From Blumeriella jaapii (lineage: Eukaryota > Ascomycota > Leotiomycetes > Helotiales > Drepanopezizaceae): 64,000 bases of DNA. The stretch lies in the NCBI GenBank assembly GCA_009599575.1, contig VWND01000017.1, forward strand, positions 558,001-622,000, in the 5' to 3' direction. The notes below the pieces were generated by a model that did no database searches, was not told the origin of the DNA, and was given only the letters and a program-made list of their open reading frames with translations. Both the position numbers and the translations under genes were made by a program. The number at the start of each line of letters is the position of its first letter. Positions within the stretch are counted from its first letter, which is position 1. Below, piece after piece: positions 23,031-34,533 of the stretch.

Positions 23031-24068
23031 TTACAAAAACGCAGCAACCATCCCACCAACGACAGCGGCGAAACTGAAGCCAAAGGTAGCAGCACCGGCA
23101 GTCGAGACGGAAATGGCGCCCGATCCGGTAGGCTTCTTACTGGTTCCGGTGGTGTTAGGCACGAGGGAGGAAACAGCCACGGAAGGCTCCGTGGAGGTGG
23201 TCCCGGTGCAGTTGCCGTTGGGGGCGACGGGGCAGTCCTCAGCAGAGCAGATGGACTGGAGCTGGGCGCCCTGAGCGGGAATGACGACGGTGGGAGGCGC
23301 GCAACGGTAGCCGAAGAGCGAGTTGAGAGCCGTGCCCACGGGAGCGAGGTCCTCAGCGGCGACACCGAAGGATAGGGCGGCGGCGGCGACCTGCGAGATG
23401 AAGTAGGCGACCTCGGCCTGACTGAGGTCCATGAACTTGTGCACCTCGTACTGCGAGCCGAAGCCGGAGTAGGCGTCGAAGCCGCTCTGGCCTTGCTGGC
23501 TGCAGCCGAGGAGGGTGCCGAAGAACTCGTACAAGTGGGTCAGGAGCATGCTGTTGGGCCTCGCGTTAGCACGATGGAATGTCGAGGGGGTGAGATGCGT
23601 GTGTGTGCATGTGTGCAAGTGGGTAGGTACGTACTATTGGTTGGAGTCGGTGCCGTTGGCAGGCTTGCCCTCTTTGAGAGGAGCAGCTCCACCGTCATCG
23701 AGGAAGTTGACCGAGACACCCGAGCTGCCTCCGCGGTTGCTCGAGGCGAGACCGCCGTTGAAGTAAGGGAGGAGGTTGACAGACGTGCCGTTGACGGTTC
23801 CGGGGGCGAGGATACCGGGGACGGCCGTGCCTGTCTTGGACTCGGAGTCTGCGATACATTAGATGCGTGGCTCTTCTTCATCGAGGCGCCCCGAAGACTA
23901 CGTACAGTTGCCAATGACGACCGTGTTGACGACGGCCGTCAACAGGGTCTTCTGGTTCTCGGCCGTGTTGTTCATGAACAAAGCGATGGTGTACTTGTCA
24001 CAGAAGGACGCATTCTGGGCCACGACGGTGCTGACGACGGTGGCCGCGACCACGGACTTGAAAAGCAT
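23031..24068 (-). CDS. Secreted, probably GPI-anchored fungal surface protein of unknown function
   Basis: I recognise this only as a conserved fungal hypothetical family and give no function. Exons 23906-24068, 23635-23848 and 23031-23550 (introns 57 and 84 bases) give 298 residues. Residues 1-18 are a signal peptide (MLFKSVVAATVVSTVVAQ). The body has NASFCDKYTIALFMNNT, VNLLPYFNGG, a Gly-rich VNFLDDGGAAPLKE, then LLTHLYEFFGTLLGCSQQG and LNSLFGYRCAPPTVV. At least six cysteines and several N-glycosylation sequons (NAS, NNT, NGT, NTT) are visible. The last 70 residues are Ser/Thr-rich with small residues (TGSGAIS) and end in a hydrophobic tail (FAAVVGGMVAAFL) with no charged residues after it, the usual GPI-attachment layout. 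Splice joints NYSESK and SNQYMLLTHL restore continuity. Cell-wall or plasma-membrane outer face is inferred. Confidence 0.8.
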
Positions 24069-24683
24069 GCTTGCGACTTGGGGGGAGATCGAGGTGATCG
24101 AGGTGATTGGATACAGATGGACCGAGATGTGATGGAAGCAAGAGCAAGTGAGCAGACCGAGACGGCAGACAGCGAGTGTGATGATGTGAAGAGGGAGAGG
24201 GATGGGGTTGGAGGAGCGCAACACGTTGGAGACGGGGCGTGCGACTTTATATATGAGATCGATGGACGTGGGACATGGAAGTCTCTCAGATCTCGCTGGT
24301 GATCTGCTCTAGTAAGTCGTCGCTCGAAGCAGACAAGCTCGCCCCGCTTGCAGCCGATCCGGCGGGGGATAACGTTGATGCGGGGGGCTAGCGCCGCGCA
24401 CGCGGCTTCGTGATTGGCTCCGTGGCGCGTTCGTGCCTGGGCGTCCGGAGGCCCATCTCCCGAGGGCTTTGTTGCCCCAGGTCGACGTCCCGTGCAAGGG
24501 CGTCGAGGCACGCTTGTGCGTTTTGGGGAAGGCTGGACTGCCGCCGAGTCATGTGATTGGCGATTCCCCTCTCGCGGTTGTCTAGTCAGGGGCATGGAGA
24601 CCAAGGGGGTAATTACTGTACATACAGGACAGTACAGTAGCTGTATGCACACAGTAGCAGCTAGTACAATACTACCATCTAGG

Positions 24684-25000
24684 GTTCTCATCAACCTTCG
24701 ACAGTCTTGACAAATTCGAACCTCTGATTTATAAGGTCAGAATACTAGCACGGATGGTTCAACGTGAGCGCTTGACAATCTTCATTCTACATACCTTCCT
24801 TCTCTCTCATCCAGGATTTCATACAACCTTCGACAGTCTTGACAAATTCGAACCTCTGATTTACAAGGTCAGAATACTACCACGGATGGTTCAACGTGAG
24901 GGCTCAACAATCTCCATTCTACCTTCCCACTCATCCAGGATTTTATACAACCTTCGACAGTCCTGATATATCCGAACATCCGATTTATACAAGCTCAGTG
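24684..25000. repeat. Tandem repeat of about 130 bases, 2.4 copies
   Basis: The phrase CAACCTTCGACAGTC recurs at 24692, 24824 and 24948 (periods 132 and 124). Copies 1 and 2 share almost all bases from the phrase through ATGGTTCAACGTGAG to CTCATCCAGGATTT; copy 3 is partial and more diverged. No frame runs through it and no transposon signature is visible. The differences between copies are mixed substitutions and one 8-base indel. Confidence 0.85.
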
Positions 25001-25823
25001 TAAGTTCAGAGGGCCCAAAAGCAGCACGGTTTTACAAACGTTGAATCAGAACTATAAGACCAACGTTGTAAACATCACATGATTTATTCACGCGATATAC
25101 AGTACATAGGCCCACCCCCTACCATTAAACATATATTTCCGCGCCAGGCGCGTGGATTTCTCGGTATCGAGTTTCTCACCTATGAAGCGTACCTAGGGTT
25201 AGATGATGACGATAAGTTCATTCCAACCCTCGCCGTGACATACATCGTCTATAAAATCGGTGATACTACGGTGAGGTAGGGCTGGTAAGTGACGTAAGCC
25301 ACGTACAGTACCTACATACATACATACGGTAAGAACAGCACTGTGAGAGGAAGTACAGTACTGCACATGTGTAATGCCACCCATCCATCCATGGCCAGCC
25401 GAATCCAGGCTCAGCACAAACGCGGAATATCAGATCAGCACCAGCACCAGCAGTAATGGGATTCTCACCCCTCCCTGCTTTTCTGTATCGCGTTTTTCCT
25501 CTTGCCTGAGAAGATGTCAAAAGGGAAAAAGGAGATCATATCGATAGACAATTCGGATTAGTGACCTACAGTACAGTACGGGCAGAAGTTGACGTGGATG
25601 CGAGGAGGCAGATTAGGTAATACCAACGCGAGCTTAAGCCCCGACAGGGCTCAATCGCAAATTAACAGGACTGTACTTACTGTAGGTGTACTGTGTACAA
25701 GGCGACAGCCATACAGTACTCAGGTACCTACTTAAATAAGCGAATGGAGTTCAACGTTCGACGAGACGAAAACCCATAACACTGAAAGATTCTCAGAAGG
25801 AGCTGTCTGTTTATATACATACC

Positions 25824-25999
25824 GTACCTACCTACCTACCTACCTACATGCTAAGTCGTCTTTCAATTGGGAGGTGGGGGGGGGTGGGATTTACTGTACA
25901 TAGGTACATACATACCTACCTACCTACCTACATATATTATACAGCATGCTGAGACTTATGTACCGTATATACATACATACATACATACCTATACATACC
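25824..25999. repeat. TACC / TACA tetranucleotide microsatellites
   Basis: Three tracts: TACC at about 25824-25850, mixed TACA/TACC at about 25901-25933, and CATA at about 25970-25999. Confidence 0.8.
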
Positions 26000-26354
26000 T
26001 GCTCCCTAACACCCCCGCCCAACGAAGAAAGAGGAGAGGAAAGCAAAAAAGAAAAAAGACAACAAAAAGGAAGAGCCGACGTGCGGAAATCGCCCGGTAA
26101 GGACATCCGGATCCATTCTCACGTCTTGTACTGTACAAGCGGCTCCCGGTCCCGATCCCTAGTTAGAGATACCTCCCATTGGGACAGACAGGCAGATATC
26201 CATCCATGCATCCATGCATCCATTTATTCAGGAAGAACATTTGTTTTCATTCTTTGACTCATTGATTTTTTTTTTTTTCTTCTTTTTTCTTCTTCTTTCT
26301 AATGTTTTTTTTCTCGCTCTCTTGTGTGTAGATCCATCCATCCATTCATCTTCA

Positions 26355-26380
26355 CCCCCCCCCCCCCCCCCCCCCCCCCC
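26355..26380. repeat. 26-base C homopolymer
   Basis: Uninterrupted C26, preceded by ATCC/CATC repeats from about 26184 and T-rich DNA. It lies just beyond the 3' end of PMR1. Long G/C runs are hard to sequence, so the exact length is uncertain. Confidence 0.85.
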
Positions 26381-26393
26381 GAACACGCTCGTG

Positions 26394-29300
26394 CTACAGC
26401 CAGTCAGCCGCCGACTTATGGATGTGCGGAGGTCCCACGCCCCAGAATGCAGTCGTAGAAGCTGTTAAGTGATATACAAGGAACTTGGGCGGGCTTCTAT
26501 CTGCCTCACGCCACGCCACGCCAATCAACCAAGCAACCCCCTTTGCTTGCTTTATACCCCCCCCCCCTCTTCCACTCAAACAAGCTGACTGTACCCCGCA
26601 CCGGGCCCCCCTCCTTCTATCCCTAGATTTCCACCACTTCCGGCCCTCATCCACCCAGAAGACGCTACTCGCGATAGCCACCAAGCCCAGGAGGTCGCCA
26701 AGGCCGAGCGCCTCCGTTTGGAAGACGTCCTGCAGCCAGGGAAAGTAGATGACGAGTACCTGGCCACCGAGCGACAGGCTGACGGCCCAGTTGAAGAGCG
26801 AGTTGCTGAAGAGGCCGACCTCGCCGCGCAACACCGACTTGGCCTCCGAGCGGCAGTTGAGCGCGTTGAACATGTCGAAGAGCACGAAGCACGTGAAGGT
26901 CATGGTCGTGTCGCGCTTCGTGACCCGGTTGTCCGTCGTCATCTCGTGGATGTAGACGCCCAGCGTGCCGAGCATGATGAGCGTGGCCGATGTGAGCACG
27001 CGGAAGATGAGCGGCCGCGTGAGGACGGGCGCGTTGCGTTTGCGCGGGGGCCGGGTCATCACGTCGGCGTCGACGGGCTCGACGCCGAGGGATTGCGCAG
27101 GGGGTCCGTCCATTATGATGTCTGGCGTCGTCGTCAGTATGAGATGTCAAATGGAAGAACGTGGAGAGGGGGGGGGGCGTACTAATCCACAGAATCTGCA
27201 TCGCATTTAACGGATTCTTGAACCCAAAACACGTGCAGAGGAACACAAGACTGAGCGCAGCAGCACTGGTACTCAATTGAAAGGTAAGGAAGTTCTGTAT
27301 GTTGTTGAAGATACCCTTGCCTTCCTCGATAGCTTTCAAGATCGTCGAGAAATCATCATCCGTCAGAATCATATCCGCAGCCTCCTTGGCCACGTCTGTC
27401 CCTTGCCGACCCATGGAGATGCCAATGTCGGCCTTCTTCAACGCGGGAGCGTCATTCACGCCGTCACCAGTCATAGCGACGATGTCACCTCGGGCCTGGA
27501 GAGCCCGGACAATCTTCATCTTGTGGTCGGGACTGGTTCGGGCGAAGATTGATGTGTTTGCGATGGCAATTTTCAGTTCTTCGTCAGACATCTCGTCAAT
27601 TTCGGCGCCGCTCAACACCGATCGTACAGCGTTTTGATTGGCGGTGTGCTCTCGCGGTGTGGCGATGGCCATGCCCAGCTTCTTTCCAATAGCTAAGGCT
27701 GTTGTCTCGGCGTCACCTGTGATCATTATGATTTTGACGCCTCCGCGCATCAGACGCCGGATTGCCTTTTTCACCCTGGGTCTTGGCGGATCACTCATTC
27801 CGACTAATCCGGCAAAGACCAGCCCCTTGTAAACATCTTCGCCGTGCGAGACATGAGGCTCTGCTGTGTTGGTCGTAGGCGGCGTGGCTCGGCTCGTTGC
27901 GCAGAGTGATTTAGCATGTCTTCCAACAGGGCCGCTCGCAAACCCGAGAACACGGAGACCATCAACAGCTAGCTTCTCTGCAGCGTCCAGGGCTTCTTGT
28001 CGCTTGAGAGAGTCCAACACCACTTCGCGACCATCTCTGGTCAAATATGTATCACACCTGCTCAAGACACGATCAACAGCACCCTTAATGTAAGCGACCT
28101 CCTTGGAGCTTGAGCCTCCGTCGTGACTTCCATCGCCCACAGTGACACCCATCCACTTTCTTTCTGAGCTGAATGGGGTCTCCCCGATGCGGTGACCGAG
28201 CCCATCTCTCACGTCATGTTCATTGAGCCGGTCGAGAAGATCCAGCATTGCCACATCGGTCGGCTGGCCCACCCATCTGCTTTGGAGCGTGGCGCTTCCG
28301 GAGCTCTCTGTGGACGACATAACGGCCACCGAAGAGGTAGAACGCGAGCTCTGGTGGAGGCGATTCAAGCGACCGTTGTTGGCAATATTGCCGATGCGAA
28401 GAATGCGAAGCGTTACCACGTCGGCTTTGGCATCCGCTGCTTCGTCCAGGCTGTCAACGTCCACGGCGTTGTCAGCACCGAAGAACCAGATCTTTGTGGT
28501 TGTCATGTGATTCATGGTCAGTGTTCCTACCAGGGTCAACATGCGACACTCACGCTTTCGGGACTTCATTCTTACCTGTTTTGTCGCTGCACACCACGTT
28601 TACAGAACCCAGTGTCTCGACACTGGGCATCTTCCGCACAATAGCGTTGTGTCTTGCCATTCGATGCACACCCAACGCCAGAGTGACGGTCACAATAATG
28701 GGCAGACCTTCCGGGATGGCTGCTACCGCCAACGAAATCGATATGGTGAAAATCTCGAGCAATTTCTTCCCCTGAAACCATCCGACGATCGAGATGATGG
28801 CAATGATAGCAAATGAAGCCTGACTGAGTTGTGACCCAAGTGAGTCCATCGAAAGTTGCAGCGGTGTTCTGGGGCTCTCGGTCTCTGTGACGCTAGCAGC
28901 AATTGTACCGAAGTGTGTTTCCTCCTGTCGCAAAGACGATTCCCTGGCCATATCCAGATCTGACCAGCGTGCCCATAAACGCGATGTTGGTCGAGCAATT
29001 GAGTTGTGTGTCGACTCCCACTGCTCCACTGCCCGCAAAGGCACACGCCGGAGATCCCAGGGGCTCCAGGTTAACTGATCGTGACCTCGCATATGCATGC
29101 AGCTGCCGCGTCTCAGCTGTGATCCTCACCGGCTCGTTCTCTCCCGTCAAGTTCGATTCGTCTATCGTCAAGTCGGAGGCTTTCGTCACTCGGATGTCTG
29201 CCGGTATCCGGTCGCCCGTTGTAAATAACACCAAGTCTCCGGGAACCAACTGCGACGCCATAACTTTGCTCGAGGTGGCCTCCATTTTGGCCTGGGCATC

Positions 29301-29991
29301 TGGTGCCGAGTCCAGCAATCGCTCCTCCTCTGGCGCGTCCGCTGCCCCTGGCTGCCACATAGGAGTGCGCAGGCCCGCCGGCCTCGTGGGCTCGCCACGG
29401 ATGAGATGGGCATGATTCGGCACCAAGTGGCTCAGAGCCTCGATCGACTTTTCAGACCGGTATTCCTGTATGAAGCCCACCAGAACTACAATCGTGACGG
29501 CCACCGTAATACTGATAGCATCATCCGCATTCCCCACTAGAATCGAAGCTCCGGCCGAAAGGAGGAGGAGGATGATCAAGGGCTCTTTGAATTGCTTGAC
29601 GAACCTGAGCCACAAGGGCTCCGGCGGTTCGTGGGGAAGCTCGTTCGGTCCGCCATCGTGTAATCGCACAAGAGCTTCGGCCGGAGAGAGACCGTGTGTC
29701 AGGGAGGTTTGGAGTCGTTCCGCAACGTCATTCGGGGACATCGTCGCATAGTCATCTGCTATTGACTAGAGTAGGCCATCAGCTGGATCCGTGCAAGACG
29801 CGCTTGCGACCCACCTTTGCAATGGCCGAGGGAGATCTATGGTGGTTCCGCGATCTCGTCCTGGCCCCATCCCGCGAGGGTGGTCTCGAGGCTGGCTCGG
29901 AACTCGCCACCTGGGTCGTCGCCAGGTTGCTCATGGGCCACGAGCTGCTTGGTCCCGGACTCGTCGAGCGTGAGACCCGCGGCCAGACCAT
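26394..29991 (-). CDS. PMR1: Golgi Ca2+/Mn2+ P-type ATPase (Pmr1), reading frame broken
   Basis: P2A-type pump that loads Ca2+ and Mn2+ into the secretory pathway. Exons 29815-29991, 28576-29765, 27183-28526 and 26394-27121; introns 49, 49 and 61 bases. Motifs: membrane helix [21 protein letters not shown], actuator loop [23 protein letters not shown], phosphorylation site CSDKTGTLTMNH (restored by splicing), hinge [22 protein letters not shown] and the Pmr1-type block [16 protein letters not shown]. Two anomalies. At 28913-28918 the coding frame shifts between FATGGNT and [10 protein letters not shown], because two bases of an AC dinucleotide run seem to be missing; no intron can explain this. 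At the 3' end the frame runs past the helix WVDEGRKWW into an unconserved tail to 26394, while dropping one base from the C6 run at 26606-26611 gives a short ending GAGYSQLV with a stop at 26576. Divergent from RAD21, 1.1 kb away. The start ATG at 29991 is the first in frame; MSNLATT inside it is an alternative. Confidence 0.9.
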
Positions 29992-31076
29992 GGTGCCGTC
30001 GCTGCGCGCTGCACCCTACACCACGAGCAGCAGATGATGCTGTCGCCGGAATCCGCTATTGGCGAGGCATGCGAGGGAGAATCGAGTGGTGGAGTGGCTT
30101 GTTGCTTTGAGGAGATATACGAGAGCTGAAAGTGGCTCCTGCGTGCTCGGGATGCGCGCGCTTCTTTGCTGCTCCGGCGGACTGCAATGGCGAGTGTCCG
30201 CAGCGAGGGATAGGATCGTCGCCGCTGGCCGGGCGGAAGAAGCCAAGAATAGAAGAGAATACAATACAATACAATACAAGAGGTCGTGGTCGAGTCGTCG
30301 CGACTTATACTTACGTTTCAGTCACGGACGGACTGAGAATCGAGGCCAAGAACGGCAACGGCGCCGACACCCTGTAAAGCCGAAGGCTTGGGTTCTCGAC
30401 CGTGGGCGAGGAGACAGGGAGCGTGAGGGACATCGCTGTGATTGTTTAATTGCATGTTTTTTTTTGTTTTTTTATCATCAGGATACCGTGGATAGGCAGT
30501 ACCCAGCAGATCAGGAGCACAAGAAGAAGTCATGATGCCTTGAATACATTACTTAATTGATGATCTGACCACCTCATCTTGTCTTACCATCTCCAGGGCT
30601 CCAAATGCCAGCAGTGAGTTGTTCTGGTCGGAGCCGGCCGGGAAAACTATGATCCACTCACGTGATTATGGGCGCCTCAGGCCATCAAACCGCAAGCTTT
30701 CCATCCTCCCCTCCACCCTCCGCCCTCCTCTCTCCACCCTCCACCCTTCACCCTCAACTCTTCACCCTCAACTCTGCACCCTCATCCACCACCATCGCCA
30801 CCTACCTATTGCTTTGCTCGCGCTCTTCTCATCGCCGCACTAACTCGCACTTGCACTTTCGTCTTCTAGCATTTCCTATGACGCGGTAAACACGTCGACG
30901 CGCTCCCGATCCAACTTGCGACAACCGCGGATTTTTGGACGCGACATCATAACAACAACCCGACGCGCGCGCCCCGTTGGCACCACCCGCCATCCGGAGA
31001 CTCCCACCACTTCCTAGCACATCGCCACAGGGCGCTTACCTTCGCAGCCCCCTTGCACATCTTTAATCGATCAGCA
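29992..31076. other. Divergent intergenic region (PMR1 / RAD21)
   Basis: 1.1 kb with an (AATAC)4 microsatellite at 30258-30278, T-rich stretches and a long C/T-rich leader (about 30700-30870) before RAD21. No supported gene. Confidence 0.5.
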
Positions 31077-33074
31077 ATGTTCTACTCGGAGACCCTTCTG
31101 TCGAAGACAGGGCCCCTTGCCAGAGTATGGCTGTCGGCGAACTTGGAGCGCAAGCTCTCGAAGAACCACATTCTGCAAGCCAACGTCAAAGACAGTGTCG
31201 AGGCCATTGTCGAGCCCAACCAGGCGCCTATGGCGCTGCGATTGAGCGGCCAGCTGCTCCTCGGCGTCGTCCGAATCTACAGCCGGAAAGCGCGTTATTT
31301 GCTCGATGACTGCAATGAAGCCCTCATGAAGATCAAGATGGTACGCGCAATGCTTCGTCGCCACCATCATCCTGACTAACAGTGCAAGGCCTTCCGTTTA
31401 TCCGGGAACAACGACATGCCAACCGGCATCCATATGCCCTCTCGCGATGCGCTCATGCTGCCGGATGTACTCACCGAGGGCGACAATCTAGAAATGCCAC
31501 CCCTGCCCGACGCGTCCTTCCTTTTCTCGCAGATAGAAGAAGACAACCTTCCACGCAAGACCCGTGCCGGTAGCGGTGATATCAATCTCCAAGAGGATTA
31601 CACCGGCAGCCAGTTTCTGCAGAACAGTATTGAGAACCAAGAAGATGACCTTGCTCTGGAGCCCATGGATGATTTGGATCTGGGATTGGACTTCGGATTG
31701 GATTTCGACGACCTGGATCCGAAGGCGGTGGATCGCAGTGTCGAAATTGGACGAGATGCGCCGGCTGCTCGAGCTCCGGAGGAGGATCTGGTAAGCGAAC
31801 TGGATGTGGAAGTACCCGCAAAAGACAACTCGTTTGCCGGAGGCCGCGACTCCTCACTGAATCTTGATCTTGGGGGTGGCGACTTCAACAACGATGATAC
31901 CATTCGCATGGCCGACGACGACGGAGATGTGGACATGATGAATATTGGGGATGGGCCTGACGGTACTCTGGGTGCTGTCCCTCTCATCCGCCCTGAACGA
32001 ATTTCCGAGTCTCCCCTGTCCGACATCGACCCAGAATTTGCTGCGCAGGTGGAGGCAGAGCACGCGCGACATCTCGATTCCCAACTCTTTGAACCCGAGC
32101 CTGAGCAGGATGAAAGCACCATAGTCCTCCCTCAACGGTCCCGCCCCAAGAAAGTAATGCGCCCGGACGATGAGACGATGATCCCCAAGTCTCAGATCAA
32201 AGATCAACAAGAACAGCACGACAAGATCCTCCGGCCGCAATCCTCTATCCCTCGCAACCCGGCTCTTCTCGCTTTGATGGAGATGCAAAACAACGGTGCT
32301 TTTGTTTCCAACATCATGGGCGAGGGCCGCAGTGCTGCGTGGGCACCGGAGCTCCGAGGCATGCTTTCCTTAGACACAATTCGCCAGAGCAGCGCACTAA
32401 AGCGCAAGCGTCATAGTGGTATCAGCGATATGGGAAGCAACGACGAGCGAGGCGCGCCAAAGTCTCCTCGCCTTGACCTAGGCGAAGAAGAAGATCTCGC
32501 AGCCGGCCTTGGTGGTGGAGACGTAGACCGCGAAAACACCGCCATCGCTGCCGATGGAACCATCATCGAAATGCCTGCCGACGACGGAGACTTCATGCAG
32601 AACGTCGACGAGGAAGAGCGCGATCCATCTCTTGGCGTCTCTCCCGCCCCCAACTTTGACGAAACGTCTGCACCACTTGTTCACCCCGCTGACAGCGGCC
32701 CCGTTTCCCTCGGCACCAAACACGCCGTGCACCTCCTGCGCGACCGTTTCGGAGCCGAGGCAGCCAACAGCTCCGACAAGCGCAAGAAAGCCTCCGTTAT
32801 CTTCCAAGACCTCCTCCCCGAAGCCACGACCAGCAAAGCAGATGCTACCAAGATGTTCTTCGAAGTGCTCGTCCTTGCTACCAAGGACGCCGTCAAGGTC
32901 GAGCAGCAAGAAGCGCTCCTCGGCGGCCCGATTCGCGTTCGCGGCAAGAGGGGTCTGTGGGGCGACTGGGCAGAGCGCGAAGCCGGTGGCGAGATCGCGG
33001 AGGAGGAACCGGCACCGGCACCGGCACCTCATGCTGAGCTGGAGCGCTCAGTGGCTGTGGCTGTGGCTGCGTGA
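31077..33074 (+). CDS. RAD21: Cohesin kleisin subunit Rad21/Scc1
   Basis: Alpha-kleisin that closes the Smc1-Smc3 cohesin ring and is cut by separase at anaphase. Two exons, 31077-31340 and 31389-33074 (48-base intron with CTAAC branch), give 649 residues. N-terminal Rad21/Rec8 domain, residues 1-105: [52 protein letters not shown]. The middle is acidic and disordered. Residues 205-210 read SVEIGR, matching the separase consensus seen at Scc1/Rad21 of yeasts, with cleavage expected after Arg210; this argues for mitotic Rad21 rather than Rec8. A C-terminal winged-helix domain ([39 protein letters not shown], given here in parts) contacts Smc1. A short Ala/Val/Pro-rich tail follows. The Met at 31077 is the only good start. 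Confidence 0.95.
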
Positions 33075-34533
33075 GCGCCTATTTCTCATCTGATCATATG
33101 TCGATATTACCTTGTACGAGTATGATCACGTATTGCTGCATGGCGTTGCCGGGCCGGAAAACGAAAGGCGTTTGGAGTTGGGTGGCCTGGAACAGAAGGC
33201 AGGAGATGAGTGGGCATTCTGGGGCATTCATCCAGCAGGCGTTTGAAGTGTTAGCGGCACGCATGATATCCTTTTTATCTATCTCTCTTTCCTGGGAGTT
33301 GTCTCTTGGGTGGTGTGGGGGGTGGTGGATGCGTGAAAGCATGGTTTCTACAGTGTTCATTCGATCCGAAAAACCCAGGAGACCTAATTGCCTTCATGGA
33401 TCTCGGGCCCAGACCTTCACTCTTCTGTCTGTACTGTACCTTTTGTGTTGATTGCTCAGGGTGTGCTATTGGGTTGTGGTGTGTTTCCCCCCATCGATCC
33501 CTCATGTAAGGGCCTGTACGTGTAGTTCAGTGGACGATGCCCTCTACTACCTAGCTCATTGTAAACATGATGCAGCTTTTTCTACATACAGCAAGATCGG
33601 TAGAATGCAAAACCAGCCGGCATCTAAATATTCGATTCAACCAGACATCCAGACTCGCCGATGTACAGCACAGCACAGCACAGTACAGTCTCACTCTAGG
33701 TTCATCTTCACAAACTCTACTGCGAAAGCCTCTTTTGGCCATGCGATGCGATGCGATGCGTCGATCCAATCACGACTGCAGAACTACGCGTCTCGGAGGG
33801 AGGGGGCCGATGCCGTGGAGGACGGAGCTGGAGCCGGGCGGGCGCGCGTCGTGGCCGAGGGGGAAAGGATGGCGATGGAGGCGTTTTGTCTCGTTCTGCG
33901 AGGACGGCCCGCGGGCGATGCTGCTGCTGCTCGGTGAGGAAAAAGAGACGAGCTAGCGGGAGCGGGAGAGGACGTCTAGAAATCGCTCGTGTGGATTTAG
34001 ATTCGCTGCTTTGCTGGTGATAGATATGCATGCACTCGGGTCTAGAGGCTCCTTCCTTCCTCTCTTCTTTGTCGGTGCGCTCGAGAATCGAACCCTCGTC
34101 GGGAGAGAGATGTTGGCGAGAGAATCACGGTCTTGCGCACACGACGACATGGCCGTTTTTCAGAACCTCGGGTCGGGGGGGCGGATGAGAAGCAGAGAGG
34201 ATCTGATGTGATGTCTGTTGTACAGTAGGTCTGCTCTTATTCAAATCACTCGTGTCATATAGACTTCTTGCTACCCAGAGTCTCTCGAAGACCGTTCACT
34301 AGTAACGTAACACAAAGTCCCTCTTGGAAGACAAACCTCTAATTGGGCAGGGCTGGTATTCGGCTCCAGAGTTGCCATTGGGGAATAAAAGGGCGGCCCA
34401 GCGACTCCACACAAAAGCCTTTTCATATTTACTTTTGGCGCACCTGTTGCTGAAATGCCCGACGTGATTTCAAATTCTATACCGATCGACCAATCGCCAC
34501 ATGCACCTACCTACGTTCACACGCAAGATCCGC
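33075..34533. other. Intergenic, convergent 3' ends
   Basis: 1.5 kb without a supported gene. It includes short repeats of ACAGC at about 33668-33685 and GATGC at about 33741-33762, and TACTGTA motifs near 33428 and 34217. A T-loop-like GGTTCGATT at about 34085-34098 (minus strand) does not fold into a full tRNA. Confidence 0.5.

Larger units (their letters stand above)
24069..26393. other. Long repeat-rich divergent/intergenic region
   Basis: 2.3 kb without a supported gene. It holds a 2.4-copy tandem repeat (about 24692-25000), several TACC/TACA microsatellites, an ATCC tract, a C26 homopolymer and the densest cluster of TACTGTA/TACAGTA motifs in the window (about 24616-26130). Confidence 0.55.

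Noticed and set aside
34060..34150. tRNA-like T-loop (GGTTCGATT) on the minus strand with a possible acceptor stem
   Set aside because: The T stem pairs poorly, no D arm or anticodon loop can be placed, and the total length would be about 67 bases.
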